Shown: positions 1 through 9,342 of the stretch, in pieces
Position numbering within the stretch: position 1 is the first letter of the stretch
Layout of the letters: each line of letters starts with the position of its first letter
NCBI GenBank assembly: GCA_035906255.1
Contig: JAMIFM010000029.1
Span: 1 to 64,000 of the forward strand
Reading direction: 5' to 3'
Source: SB11 sp035906255
GTDB taxonomy: Bacteria; Bacteroidota; Bacteroidia; UBA8524
DNA: 64,000 bases
Made by a program: the position numbers and the translations under genes
Notes under the pieces: model-generated
Databases searched by the model: none
What the model was told of the DNA's origin: nothing
What the model saw: only the letters and a program-made list of their open reading frames with translations

Positions 1-3000
1 TTACCTCAACAGGGTAACTGTACCATAGAAGCTGTATGGTTTACCTGAGAAGCTGGTAACATTTACCACATAGGTATATACATCCTGTTGTGCAAAGTCA
101 CCTTTGAACTGTCCGTCCCATCCTTCGTTGATGTCGGTTGAGTAGTACACTTTCTCGCCCCAACGGTTGAAGATGTATATCTCAAAGCCTAAGAACCCTT
201 CTGCGGTCACATAGAAACGGTTGTTGCGCTCAGGACCGTATTTGTTGGGGGTAAAGGCGTTGGGTACAAACACAGTGATATCAGGGTTGATAGTCAAAGT
301 GTCAATGTGTACCGATTCACAACCCATATCACTGGTAATGGTTTGGGTGATGATGTATTTACCGGTATCGGTGGGGTATTCAAAGAACGGGTTTTTCAAA
401 CTGCTCTTGGTATTGGCAGGGTCACCCAATTCCCAGTCGTATTTGCTGATAGCCCCTTGTCCGATGGTACTCATATCAGTGAAGGTGATGTCGGTAGCTG
501 CTACCGTTGTCACTTTCCTCGACATTTTGAAGTCGGCTTTAGGGGTAGCGTGCACTACGATGTTTACGGGTAATGCTTGCTTTTCGCATCCGGTTTGGGT
601 GTTTACTATCTTTAAGGTAGCTGTATAGGTTCCGAATTTCTTGTATTCGTGCTCTTCTTTGGCGTTGGTGCCGGTGTTGCTGGCACTGCCTGCATCACCG
701 AAGTTCCAGTCATAGCTAACAGGGGTTTGGTCGGTGATGGCGTTGAAGTTTACGTTATGAGGCTCACATCCGGTTAGGGGTGCTGCTTGTATGTCGGCTT
801 TGGGGAAGGCAAAGATTTCTACGTCATACTGGCGTATTTCGGGTTTACATACTCCGTTGCCGGTGGTTTGTACGTTGAAGGTGAATTTTTTGCCTGAGTT
901 GTCCGAAGGTCCGGGTACGTATTTGGGGGCACTGGCGGTGCTGGTGGCGTTGCCGTCGAATAGTCCGTCGCCCTGAGTGGTCCATTGTAGTCCGTTGGCT
1001 ATTGTGTAGGTGGCACTCAAATCAAAGGTGGCTCCTTCGCACGCTGCCAAAGGCACTACTACGGTAAGTGTGGGTTTTTCCTGAATGGTTATTTGTCCGG
1101 TGGCTTCCCAACTGCATCCGGTACCAAAATCAGTGTATTGGTATTTAAGGTTGTAGTTGCCTGCCCCTGCTGCGGTGGCATTAAACAATCCGCCTGCGCT
1201 CACGCCGCCGTCTCCGCTCCAGATACCGCCTAAGGGAGTACCGAAGCTGCTCAGTTGCAATACTCCGGTGTCTACACACACAGTGCCGGGGTTACCCATG
1301 CGTACATCGGGACGGGGTTTTACGGTGATTTCTACAGAGTCGGTCACGGGACAGTTGTTACCGGGGATGTCGTAGGTATAGTATATTTTGCTCCTGCTCC
1401 AGTTAGAGTCGGGTATATCGGGGTTAAAGAAGTGGCCGTTTTCTAAGCCTACTCCGCCTGCGGGTTGACTCCAGGTTCCGCCTGCGGGGTTTGAGCCGTA
1501 TTGGGCAGCTTCCAAATCGATGGTGGTAGCTGTTTGACACAAGGGGGCTACAAAGCCTGCCTCTACTACAGGGATTTCACGAACAGTGATATGGGCGGTA
1601 TCGTAGTTGATACAACCGGTTTGGCTGCTGGTTACTTTCAACTCCATCTGGTAGGTACGGTTCTGAGGTACTTGGTTCACGTTGAAGGTGTATCCTAACA
1701 GACCTTGTTGTACTAATGCGGTTTGGGCGGCAGGGTCAAGGGCTTTCCAGTTCTTGGTGCCTAATACTTGTGAGGTGGGAGTGCTCATGTGAGGGTTCAT
1801 GCTCACAATTCCGTCATACCCGCAATAGCTGCCGTCAACGGCTTGGGCTAAGGGTAAGGGGTTTACAGTAATATCGGTGTTCTTGCTGCTGGTGCATCCT
1901 TTTGCATCGGTTACGGTGTAGCGCAGGGTGTGTTTCATCGGGGTGTTGTTCACTCCGGCTCCGGCTACTTCGGGGTAGAAGAAGTTGCTGCTTACCGATG
2001 CGGGGGTGCTGATACCTTCAAAGTAACCTGTGGTCAACGTAGGCCATGTTAAGGCTTCGGCTATCAGGTTCACAGGGGTGCTGTTCACACAACGGGGGGC
2101 TAAGCTTCCGAAGGTGATATCGGGCAAGGCATCCATAGTGATGGTTACTGAGTCGGTATTGGTACAGCTTAAACCTGCGTAGGTGCGTACTGCTTTTACA
2201 TAGATGTCGCGGTTTCCGGTTACTATGTAGCTGTAGCTGGTTCCAACGGCCACGGGGGTGGTAAGGTTGGGGGCTACAAACCATTGGTAGCTGTCGCCTC
2301 CGGTGGCGTTCAGTACCGCGGTGTCTTTATCGCATACGCTGGTGTTGGGACCTGCATCTACGGGTACGGTGTTTACAAACAGTACTGCGGTATCGAAGTT
2401 GTGGCAGCCGATGCTGTCGGTGATGCGTAAACGGTATTGGTTGCTGTCGCTTACGTAAATGTAGCGGCTGGTATCGCCGTTGCTCCATTGGTAGCGAAGA
2501 TTGGTAGTGTCGTTCCCGCCGTCAAAGGTGTGTATCTGGTCGAAGCAGATACGGGCATCGGGCATATTGTTTACTTTGGGAAGGGGTTTCCAAAGTACTT
2601 TGATGGTGTCGCTGTTGTCGCAACCCGCTGCATCGTACACGGCTGCCCAGAAACTGCTGTCAACCCCGGGGTTGATGGTTACTTCGCTCAGGGTGTCGCC
2701 GGTGCTCCATTTGTAACGGAAAGCGGGTACACCGTCTTTGGTCACGGCTTTTAACGTCATCGGGTTACCGGCACAGATGAAGGTGTCTTTGGGAAGTTTC
2801 AACTGTACGAAGGGGTCGATTACAATGGTATCTACGTATGCGTTTACACAAGGGGTACTGGTGCGCAGGGTCAGGAACAAACGGTTCCTGCCGGGTTGCA
2901 TACGGATGGTGTCTTTCTTTTTGGTGCTGGAAGCGATGGTGGCATCGGTACTGTCTTTTACACTCCAGGCATGGGTTAGCCCGGGGTAGTTATTCTTAGC

Positions 3001-4248
3001 GGGGGTGTAGTCGATGGCTACTTTTCCGCAGGTAAGTTTACTGTATTGGATGGTGCCTTTGGGGCTCTCACGCACGGTGATACTGAATGAACGGATGGCC
3101 TGGCCGGGACGGGGGCAAGCATCGTCTTTGGCGGTGATGGTGAAGGTATAGGGGATGTTACTCACATCGCTCTCTGCGGGAGTCCAGCATACGGAACCGC
3201 CTGCACGTTTGGTGGCACCGTTGTTGTTGCTGAAAGTGGCTCGCGGAATACCCCGGTTCCATGAGATGCGGACGGTGTCGTCAGTGTCAGGGTCGTCGGT
3301 GGTAACGGTCACACACACTTGTTGGCCGGAACAGGCCGTTTGGCTTTGGCCGCTTATCTTAGGTACTTTGTTATCGGGACAGGGGGTTACGATAATCTGC
3401 ATATCCCTGCGGGTTACCCCTACTACGGTCGGGGTGCCGTTGATGGTTCGCCACTCGGTTACTTCGATAACCATTACGGTTACTTCGTTTTGTTTGGTAG
3501 GACGAAAGCTCAAATCACCGGTAATACTGTCCAAACGGAAACCTGCCGGGAAACTCAAGTTTGCATTAGGGAAACCAAGAAAAGTAATAGGTTTTTGTGC
3601 ACTCCAAGAACCGCTGTAAGCGATAGTAGTTCCTTCGGCACTTAGAGGGGTAATCAATTTATACGATAGTGAGTCGCCCACATCGATGGTATCGGATGCA
3701 CCGTTGTTGAACACAAAATCCTGACCTACGCAGATAATACCGGCAGGTGAAGATGTGAACTTGGGTGAACTGTTACAAGGGGTTACGCACTTGTTGATTT
3801 TGGCGCTGGTATAAAAGTTTGCTCCTGATGCTCCGGTAGTAATGGCACTGTTACGGCAGCATTGCTCCCAACCAAGAATAACCTCGCAGCAGTTTAGCGA
3901 GCTAAGGTTTATCACCCCTTCCCACACGTGCTCCTCGATACCGTATGTATAGCTACCGCTGCAACGGCTTTGGGTGGGGCAGTTAGAACCAATTCCGGTA
4001 ACGTCAGTTACTTTAATTTTGGTCAAGTTAAAAGATGTTGAACCTGAACCTGAGGCACATTTTGCAGTTAATGGAGAACTGCTCAACTGAATACCGTTAC
4101 AATCACGATAAACGGTTACTGTAACCTTGTATAGGCCGTTGCCCAAACATTCGTAGGTAATATCGCTACCCATTACGTGGGAAGCAGATGCCTCCTTAAC
4201 AACCAACGATGCTATCAGTAAAAAAGTAAATAGTAAAAGTTTTTTCAT
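1..4248 (-). CDS. Giant secreted PKD-domain protein with gliding-motility-type C-terminal sorting domain
   Basis: A complete 1415-residue protein. It begins with a signal peptide (about residues 1-22, ending near EASAS) and a conserved-looking N-terminal domain starting at HVMGSDITYECLGNG. Many repeated beta modules follow, each with a Cys pair or a GTW/GNW-type turn. PKD-like modules lie near residues 1150-1310 (YDWNFGD, YDWELGD). The last 90 residues start at FVPNAFTPN and contain IFNRWGEKVYYS and WDGQFKG, the hallmarks of the CHU_C/gliding motility-associated C-terminal domain that directs export through the type IX system. Family knowledge says such proteins are surface-exposed or released, often adhesins. 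The ligand cannot be read from sequence. It stands alone, with 127 bp of AT-rich spacer before the next gene on the same strand. Confidence 0.9.
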   Translation of the reverse strand: MKKLLLFTFLLIASLVVKEASASHVMGSDITYECLGNGLYKVTVTVYRDCNGIQLSSSPLTAKCASGSGSTSFNLTKIKVTDVTGIGSNCPTQSRCSGSYTYGIEEHVWEGVINLSSLNCCEVILGWEQCCRNSAITTGASGANFYTSAKINKCVTPCNSSPKFTSSPAGIICVGQDFVFNNGASDTIDVGDSLSYKLITPLSAEGTTIAYSGSWSAQKPITFLGFPNANLSFPAGFRLDSITGDLSFRPTKQNEVTVMVIEVTEWRTINGTPTVVGVTRRDMQIIVTPCPDNKVPKISGQSQTACSGQQVCVTVTTDDPDTDDTVRISWNRGIPRATFSNNNGATKRAGGSVCWTPAESDVSNIPYTFTITAKDDACPRPGQAIRSFSITVRESPKGTIQYSKLTCGKVAIDYTPAKNNYPGLTHAWSVKDSTDATIASSTKKKDTIRMQPGRNRLFLTLRTSTPCVNAYVDTIVIDPFVQLKLPKDTFICAGNPMTLKAVTKDGVPAFRYKWSTGDTLSEVTINPGVDSSFWAAVYDAAGCDNSDTIKVLWKPLPKVNNMPDARICFDQIHTFDGGNDTTNLRYQWSNGDTSRYIYVSDSNQYRLRITDSIGCHNFDTAVLFVNTVPVDAGPNTSVCDKDTAVLNATGGDSYQWFVAPNLTTPVAVGTSYSYIVTGNRDIYVKAVRTYAGLSCTNTDSVTITMDALPDITFGSLAPRCVNSTPVNLIAEALTWPTLTTGYFEGISTPASVSSNFFYPEVAGAGVNNTPMKHTLRYTVTDAKGCTSSKNTDITVNPLPLAQAVDGSYCGYDGIVSMNPHMSTPTSQVLGTKNWKALDPAAQTALVQQGLLGYTFNVNQVPQNRTYQMELKVTSSQTGCINYDTAHITVREIPVVEAGFVAPLCQTATTIDLEAAQYGSNPAGGTWSQPAGGVGLENGHFFNPDIPDSNWSRSKIYYTYDIPGNNCPVTDSVEITVKPRPDVRMGNPGTVCVDTGVLQLSSFGTPLGGIWSGDGGVSAGGLFNATAAGAGNYNLKYQYTDFGTGCSWEATGQITIQEKPTLTVVVPLAACEGATFDLSATYTIANGLQWTTQGDGLFDGNATSTASAPKYVPGPSDNSGKKFTFNVQTTGNGVCKPEIRQYDVEIFAFPKADIQAAPLTGCEPHNVNFNAITDQTPVSYDWNFGDAGSASNTGTNAKEEHEYKKFGTYTATLKIVNTQTGCEKQALPVNIVVHATPKADFKMSRKVTTVAATDITFTDMSTIGQGAISKYDWELGDPANTKSSLKNPFFEYPTDTGKYIITQTITSDMGCESVHIDTLTINPDITVFVPNAFTPNKYGPERNNRFYVTAEGFLGFEIYIFNRWGEKVYYSTDINEGWDGQFKGDFAQQDVYTYVVNVTSFSGKPYSFYGTVTLLR

Positions 4249-4375
4249 TCCTAATCAATTTTTTAGAATAGAGAACAATGTTAATTAATTTGTTGCCCCA
4301 ATTTCCTTTTTTGTACCTCTATTATACGAAACCCCGAAAATAGAATTTAAAACCCAAAAAAACAACTAATTAACA

Positions 4376-5395
4376 TTAATTCCACACCTGAGTCCCCTCG
4401 GTGCAGTTTTTGCAGATATCTATGTTCTGGCGGCCGCCAAGAATCTGATTTCTAAACTGATGGTACTTTTCACCCCGCCATATCTCGCTGAAAGAGTTGT
4501 ACTTAAGATCTCCTAAACGGTGTGTAGCATCTTTATCAAAACAACAAGGCACTATTAAACCATCCCACGTTATCACACAACTGTGCCATAGTTTCCAGCA
4601 ATGGTTTATTAATTTATTCTTAATTGAAAACCTCGAACCCTCTTTTTTGTAACGGCTGTATTCTTCGTTTTGGGGTATTAAATCATGGCCGTTTTCGTAA
4701 TCATAAATCTGGGCTGTTTTTATACCCAATTCATCCACTCCGTACTCTTTGGCAAGGCGTTTCACCTCGGGTATCTCATGTTCGTTGTGACTAAACACTA
4801 TAAACTGCCAAATAATATGCGGTGTGGGACTGTTAAGTTCTTTTTTTGCTTTGGCAAGGTTGCGGGTTCCCTCTAACACTTTATCCAGTTTTCCGCCAAT
4901 GCGGTATTTCTTATACGTTTCTTCCGTCACCCCGTCAATCGAAATAATAATACGGTCGAGACCGCTTTCCACTGTTTTGCGGGCGTTTGCTTCAGTCAAA
5001 TAATGGGCGTTGGTGCTGGTAGCCGTATAAATATTTTTATCGTGGGCATACTTCACCATATTCAAAAAATCAGGGTTCAAATACGGCTCCCCCTGAAAGT
5101 AAAGGATAAGGTAGGTAAGGTCTTTGCCCAAGTCGTCTAAAATGCCTTTGTACAAATCGCCTTGCAACATACCCGTAGGGCGGCTGAATGACCGTAAGCC
5201 GCTGGGGCATTGCGGACAACGCAAATTACAAGAGGTGGTGGGTTCTACCGATATGCTGATGGGATTGCCCCAATGCACGGGGCGTTTGGTAATTTTGGCA
5301 ACAAAATACGAGGCCACAATTTTAGCAGCGTTCCAAAGCCTTCGCAATGTGAGCTTTGATACAAAATTTAATCCGTCTCTAACGCTGCGGTTCAT
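4376..5395 (-). CDS. Radical SAM/SPASM domain protein
   Basis: A 339-residue protein. The CxxxCxxC iron-sulfur motif is Cys56, Cys60 and Cys63 (SCNLRCPQC), which binds the 4Fe-4S cluster that cleaves S-adenosylmethionine. A C-terminal SPASM-like Cys cluster is visible (HSCVITWDG, VPCCFDKD, CKNCTEG), normally holding auxiliary clusters. Members modify peptides, sugars or cofactors. No substrate peptide gene is visible beside it, so the substrate is unknown. Its ATG lies 5 bp after the stop of the ferredoxin-reductase-like gene, so the two probably form one transcript, and the reductase could supply electrons (inference). Confidence 0.9.
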   Translation of the reverse strand: MNRSVRDGLNFVSKLTLRRLWNAAKIVASYFVAKITKRPVHWGNPISISVEPTTSCNLRCPQCPSGLRSFSRPTGMLQGDLYKGILDDLGKDLTYLILYFQGEPYLNPDFLNMVKYAHDKNIYTATSTNAHYLTEANARKTVESGLDRIIISIDGVTEETYKKYRIGGKLDKVLEGTRNLAKAKKELNSPTPHIIWQFIVFSHNEHEIPEVKRLAKEYGVDELGIKTAQIYDYENGHDLIPQNEEYSRYKKEGSRFSIKNKLINHCWKLWHSCVITWDGLIVPCCFDKDATHRLGDLKYNSFSEIWRGEKYHQFRNQILGGRQNIDICKNCTEGTQVWN

Positions 5396-5400
5396 CTTAC

Positions 5401-6120
5401 TTAATCGTATAATTCAAAATTAATCTGCTTGCGACCAAACCCCATTTCTTTCAAACTGTTTTTGGCTTCGCGTACCATGTTGCTCCATCCGCAAATGTAA
5501 AAAGTTGCAGGCTGCACATCAGCAAATAATTGTTTGTATATGGGATGCACATACCCTTTTTCTCCTCTCCAGTCTGCACTTTCCTCCCTTGATAATACAG
5601 GGTGGAAATAAAAATCGGGGTGTTGCTCTGCCAGTTGCTCAAACTCGCTACGGTACAAAATATCCTGTTGGGTACGGTTGCCAAATATAAGGTGCAGGTT
5701 TTTGTGCGGCAGGTTGTTATCGTAAATATACTTTAGCATACTGCGCAATGGGGCTACGCCTGTGCCTGTGGCAATAAAACAAACATCGGTATCTATTGTT
5801 TCGTTCAGCACAAAACGACCTTGAGCAGGCGATACCTGCAAAATGCTACCTTCTTTAATGTCTTTAAACAAATAGGGGGTTCCGGCACCGTCTTCTTTTA
5901 ACACTACGCACAACTCTATCATATTGCTGCCATCAGGGGCTGAGGCAATGGAGTAGCTGCGGGTGGAAAATTCATGACGAATGGGTAAATTAAGCATCAC
6001 AAATTGCCCGGGGGCATAGGTAAAGGATTCTTCTCCCTCAAACAGCAAAAAATACCTTTTTACAATGGGGGATTCGTTTACGATACGAACTACGCGGGCT
6101 GAAAGAAAGTCATCGGCCAT
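5401..6120 (-). CDS. Ferredoxin/flavodoxin-NADP reductase-like FAD oxidoreductase
   Basis: A 239-residue flavoprotein. The FAD-binding beta-barrel carries RSYSIAS. The NAD(P)-binding half carries GTGVAPLRSML and, near the end, CGWSNMVREAK. This is the two-domain layout of ferredoxin-NADP reductase, without an N- or C-terminal 2Fe-2S domain. The open frame runs 17 codons further upstream, but I start at 6120 (MADDFLSAR) because a TAnnTTTG promoter box lies only 8 bp before that ATG, inside the longer frame. It is co-oriented and nearly contiguous with the radical SAM gene downstream. The electron acceptor is not determinable from sequence. Confidence 0.85.
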   Translation of the reverse strand: MADDFLSARVVRIVNESPIVKRYFLLFEGEESFTYAPGQFVMLNLPIRHEFSTRSYSIASAPDGSNMIELCVVLKEDGAGTPYLFKDIKEGSILQVSPAQGRFVLNETIDTDVCFIATGTGVAPLRSMLKYIYDNNLPHKNLHLIFGNRTQQDILYRSEFEQLAEQHPDFYFHPVLSREESADWRGEKGYVHPIYKQLFADVQPATFYICGWSNMVREAKNSLKEMGFGRKQINFELYD

Positions 6121-6128
6121 AGCGGGCA

Positions 6129-6136
6129 CAAAGATA
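6129..6136 (-). promoter_or_regulatory. Bacteroidota -7 box, oxidoreductase/radical SAM pair
   Basis: Reads TATCTTTG on the minus strand, an exact match to TAnnTTTG, ending 8 bp before the ATG at 6120. It implies a very short leader. Confidence 0.6.
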
Positions 6137-6212
6137 GGCAGCCAAGTGTATAAAAACTGTGTATTGCACAAGCACTGTTAATATTGTTCGTAAAACACAT
6201 GGGGTAAAGGGC

Positions 6213-6220
6213 TAAATTTG
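6213..6220 (+). promoter_or_regulatory. Bacteroidota -7 box of the lipoprotein gene
   Basis: TAAATTTG on the plus strand, 18 bp before the ATG at 6239. It is divergent from the minus-strand promoter at 6129. Confidence 0.6.
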
Positions 6221-6238
6221 TAAAAAATTTCTGTTCTT

Positions 6239-6763
6239 ATGAAAACACGCATACTACTCCCCGCGCTTGCTTTGCTGCTTGTTCTATCTTCATGCTCAAA
6301 CATGCGTTTTGGCCATGTGCCCAAAGTAAAAGCCAAAAAACAAGAAACAGTTGCCCAAAAACCCGCCAAAAAGCACAAAGTGGCTCAATTGCCTGCGCTT
6401 GAGGGCAAAGAAGAAGGATTACAAGCAGTTGAACCTGATTACAGTATTCAACAACCTGTGGTGGCTTCGCCAATGACGGTTTCGCCTGAGAAAACCGCTA
6501 CTGTGACTACTGAACAAGCTCCTTTGAAGAGTGACAATACTGCAACCACTCTTTTGCCCAAAATCCAAAAGAAAATAAAGAAAATTGAGAGCCTTACCGC
6601 CACCAAAAAGGTTGAAAAAGGCAGTTGGTTGTGGTTTGTAATTGTGGGCCTTGTGCTGGTATTACTTGGTGTGATTATACCTTGGGTACTGGGCTGGTTG
6701 TTTTATGTTATAGGTGTCATCTGCATTATCTATGGTTTGCTGATGTTCCTTGGCATATTTTAA
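6239..6763 (+). CDS. Lipoprotein with C-terminal membrane hairpin
   Basis: A 174-residue protein with a lipoprotein signal peptide (MKTRILLPALALLLVLSSC, lipid-modified Cys at residue 19). A Lys/Pro/Thr-rich linker rich in KKQ and KPAKK follows. Two closely spaced hydrophobic stretches lie at about residues 130-172 (WFVIVGLVLVLLGVIIPWVL and a following one). The C-terminal pair resembles small membrane segments common in short Bacteroidota lipoproteins. No enzyme motif is visible and I do not recognise a function. It converges on the gene at 6767, with 3 bp between the two stop codons. Confidence 0.75.
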   Translation: MKTRILLPALALLLVLSSCSNMRFGHVPKVKAKKQETVAQKPAKKHKVAQLPALEGKEEGLQAVEPDYSIQQPVVASPMTVSPEKTATVTTEQAPLKSDNTATTLLPKIQKKIKKIESLTATKKVEKGSWLWFVIVGLVLVLLGVIIPWVLGWLFYVIGVICIIYGLLMFLGIF

Positions 6764-6766
6764 CGT

Positions 6767-7660
6767 TTAACGGTAGTAATAAAACAACGTTACCAATAAA
6801 AACTGCTCATCAAAGTAGTCGGCGGTTTCTAATAACCCCGCTTCATTGTATTTATACATGGTGAGCAGTTTGCTATTGGGCGTATCTTTATTCTTTTGAA
6901 TAAGGAGACCCTTTTCATTGTAAAAATACTTTCCCGTTTCAACAATTTTATCGGTTGTATCCTGCTCATTCCAATACTCGCCTATATCTGCATCGCGTTG
7001 CCCCTTTGCGTTATACATGGTTGTTATTAAATACTTGTATTCGCCTCCTGTATAATCTACCCCTGCTTGTGCAGTAATCTTTCCGTTCTTATCCCTTTCA
7101 TACTCTGCCGTATATAGTACCAACTCGGTTGAGTTTCGGTTAACTATCTTTTGCAGCATCCCGCCTTTAAAATACACTTCATCTAAAAACGATAACGATT
7201 CTGACACCAGCAACCGTTCTTCATCAGCTTTATATACAACGGTTTTCGCCAAAATGTAATTACTGGTATTCGTAATGGCAGTTATCCTACCCTTCTTATC
7301 ATATTTAATAAGTAATTTCATCAACACATTACCCTCGTTTATTTGGGTTTCGGTGTATTCTATCACGCGGTTTTTATCGTCGTATTTGTAATTACGCCTT
7401 TGTCCGGCCAAAAACTCGTGGTGTTCTACCAATCTACCCTTTTCATCAAAAGTTTTCACATCTTCAAGGCATTGTGCTGAGTCGCCGGGGCTCATGGTTG
7501 CAAGGTCACAGGCCATCACCACCACAGTTTTTTGTTTAGAGTTTTTAAGCATCTCCCCCTCTCCGTTACGGTTGGGGTCAAAAATCTTAAAGTAATCGCG
7601 GGGTTGGGCTTGGGCGGCAAAAGCGGCCAAAAACAGCAGGGTGATACAAATGTGTTTCAT
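6767..7660 (-). CDS. Secreted protein with YD/RHS-like repeats
   Basis: A 297-residue secreted protein. The signal peptide starts at MKHICITLLFLAAFAAQA, cleaved near AQAQ. Most of the mature part is made of repeated units with the pattern Y-(D/N)-x-K-G-(R/L)-(I/L), such as YDDKNRVIEY, YDKKGRITAI, YNAKGQRD and YNEKGLLIQ. These resemble short YD-repeat beta strands. The frame is open for 63 more codons upstream, but the ATG at 7660 is followed by a good signal peptide and preceded by a TATATTTG box 13 bp away. Function unknown; it probably sits in the periplasm or outer membrane. Confidence 0.75.
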   Translation of the reverse strand: MKHICITLLFLAAFAAQAQPRDYFKIFDPNRNGEGEMLKNSKQKTVVVMACDLATMSPGDSAQCLEDVKTFDEKGRLVEHHEFLAGQRRNYKYDDKNRVIEYTETQINEGNVLMKLLIKYDKKGRITAITNTSNYILAKTVVYKADEERLLVSESLSFLDEVYFKGGMLQKIVNRNSTELVLYTAEYERDKNGKITAQAGVDYTGGEYKYLITTMYNAKGQRDADIGEYWNEQDTTDKIVETGKYFYNEKGLLIQKNKDTPNSKLLTMYKYNEAGLLETADYFDEQFLLVTLFYYYR

Positions 7661-7672
7661 AAAGTATTGCAC

Positions 7673-7680
7673 CAAATATA
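7673..7680 (-). promoter_or_regulatory. Bacteroidota -7 box, YD-like gene
   Basis: TATATTTG on the minus strand, 12 bp upstream of the ATG at 7660. It supports that start over the longer open frame. Confidence 0.55.
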
Positions 7681-7720
7681 AAAAACCTGTATGCCCTAAC
7701 AAGCAAAAAAGTAAAAGGGC

Positions 7721-7728
7721 TACTTTTG
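7721..7728 (+). promoter_or_regulatory. Bacteroidota -7 box of folA
   Basis: TACTTTTG on the plus strand, 4 bp before the ATG at 7733, so the message would be almost leaderless. Confidence 0.6.
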
Positions 7729-7732
7729 TTGT

Positions 7733-8233
7733 ATGATTATTAGCCTGATTGCCGCTGCGGGATTGAACAATGAGATTGGCCGAGATAACGACCTGCCTTG
7801 GAATATGCCCAACGACATGAAGTTTTTTAAAGAAACTACTACGGGGCATTGGGTGCTGATGGGGCGTAATACGTTTGAATCGTTTGGAAAAAGACCGTTA
7901 AAAAACAGGACTAATGTTGTAGTAACCCGCCAGAACGGTTATGTGGCCGAAGGCTGCACGGTGGTATCCTCCATTGAAGCGGGTATTGAATTGGCAAAAC
8001 AAGCGGATGAAACCGAATTGTTTGTGATTGGCGGCGGCGAAATATACAAGCAGGCATTGCACTTGGCAAACAGGGTGTACCTTACCCGGATTAACCACTC
8101 GTTTGATGCTACGGTACATTTTCCGGTGATGGATGAGGCGGAATGGAAAGTGGTGTTTGAAGATAAAAGGCAAGCCGATGAACGCCATGCTTATGATTAT
8201 ACTTTTTATACGTATGACAGGATAACCGTTTAA
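7733..8233 (+). CDS. folA: Dihydrofolate reductase
   Basis: A 166-residue enzyme of normal bacterial length that reduces dihydrofolate to tetrahydrofolate with NADPH. Visible motifs are the substrate loop LPWNMPNDMKFF (Trp23 and the catalytic acid Asp28), the NADPH-binding stretch MGRNTFES, and FVIGGGEIYKQAL, the classic GG motif of the family. The C-terminal strand DYTFYTYDR fits as well. No thymidylate synthase gene is adjacent in this window. Confidence 0.97.
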   Translation: MIISLIAAAGLNNEIGRDNDLPWNMPNDMKFFKETTTGHWVLMGRNTFESFGKRPLKNRTNVVVTRQNGYVAEGCTVVSSIEAGIELAKQADETELFVIGGGEIYKQALHLANRVYLTRINHSFDATVHFPVMDEAEWKVVFEDKRQADERHAYDYTFYTYDRITV

Positions 8234-8259
8234 TGCGGTTGTATTTAATTTTATACCCT

Positions 8260-9129
8260 ATGAAGATTTTTACACGTTTCGTTGCTGTTTTTGTTCTACT
8301 ATGTGTAGTTCTTGCTGCAAAAGCACAAGACTGGCAAACGATAACTACGGACGCTGCGGGCGATGGAGCATCAAACACAACGCTGGATGCCACATTGTTT
8401 GAGCACGCTTATGACAGTATTGTTGATACCGTGTATTTTAGGCTGACTGTGAATGAAATGCCCGAAAACCAACAACAAAACTTTGGCATACACGTGATGA
8501 TACGTATGGCAGGAAAGCCTGAGTTTACGTTTTGGGGCAATGAAAACAACCTGAAATGGACTAAACTGATAACGGTGAGGGTGAGCGGCACTCCGCCGTC
8601 AAATTATGCGGGCACTATAGGGGTTTCGGACATTATAGGCATAAACAACAGTAATTACGAAAACCTTAGCAGTAATAAAATAAATATTATGGTAGATACT
8701 ACTGCTAAAACCATTACCCTGACTATGAAACGGATAGAGTTGATTACTGATGTTGAGATGTGGGCAGGCTCATCCATGAATATGAGGGTTGCGGCGGCAG
8801 TGGGTTCAAGCTCTGCTTGGAACGACGATATTTTTGATACTACTAAAACTATTACGTTGCGCAAAGTATTGGTTTCTGTACCCGAGCTAAACGCACATTC
8901 AGTAAATGTGTATCCCAATCCTGCTACAACTGACTTAATGGTTGAACTACCTGAAGGAATTGAGACAAGCGCACAAATAAGCATTATTAACCCGATAGGG
9001 CAACAAATAGCTGTTCCTGCTGTAAAAGAAGGCGTTTTAACCCGTTTAAACGTATCTGAATTGCCGGAAGGTGTTTATACCGTTGCAATAGCAGGAGTGA
9101 GTACCAAACGGGTGGTAATAACCCGATAA
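8260..9129 (+). CDS. Secreted protein with T9SS type A sorting domain
   Basis: A 289-residue protein. A signal peptide ends near AAKAQ. The middle domain of about 180 residues is a beta-rich module with alternating T/V/I strands, possibly carbohydrate-binding or structural. The C-terminal about 75 residues (SVNVYPNPATTDLMVELPEG then VYTVAIAGVSTKRVVITR) are a type A Por-secretion sorting domain. I use the ATG at 8260, not the in-frame one at 8233, because the former starts the hydrophobic signal. The catalytic or binding role of the central domain is not recognisable. Confidence 0.85.
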   Translation: MKIFTRFVAVFVLLCVVLAAKAQDWQTITTDAAGDGASNTTLDATLFEHAYDSIVDTVYFRLTVNEMPENQQQNFGIHVMIRMAGKPEFTFWGNENNLKWTKLITVRVSGTPPSNYAGTIGVSDIIGINNSNYENLSSNKINIMVDTTAKTITLTMKRIELITDVEMWAGSSMNMRVAAAVGSSSAWNDDIFDTTKTITLRKVLVSVPELNAHSVNVYPNPATTDLMVELPEGIETSAQISIINPIGQQIAVPAVKEGVLTRLNVSELPEGVYTVAIAGVSTKRVVITR

Positions 9130-9187
9130 GGGTACTTTTCCGTTTCAAAAATTAGTCTGAATATAAAATTAAGACCTTTTTGAGTAA

Positions 9188-9218
9188 CGTTCCGAATGAT
9201 TTAAAATCATTCGGAACG
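9188..9218. repeat. 31-bp near-perfect palindrome
   Basis: Two 15-base arms (CGTTCCGAATGATTT and its complement) are separated by a single A. The centre is too tight for a typical terminator loop. It could be a dispersed palindromic repeat, a cruciform site or a dimeric protein-binding site. It lies 58 bp after the type A sorting gene. Confidence 0.7.
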
Positions 9219-9296
9219 AACCACCGCCACAACCCAACTGTCATTCTGACCGCAGGGAAGAATCTTATTACAATTGTGAACACAAAGCGGGGTAAG

Positions 9297-9338
9297 ATGC
9301 TTCATTGTCGTTCAACATGACAATGAAGCATTCCGCCT
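9297..9338 (+). terminator. Hairpin terminator between convergent genes
   Basis: A 13-bp stem (ATGCTTCATTGTC pairing with GACAATGAAGCAT) with a 9-base loop is followed by a T-rich run. It lies between the sorting protein (plus) and the macroglobulin (minus). Just upstream (about 9239-9270) is a TCATTCTGACCGCAGGGAAG-like stretch of the kind found as dispersed repeats in Bacteroidota. Confidence 0.6.
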
Positions 9339-9342
9339 TTTT

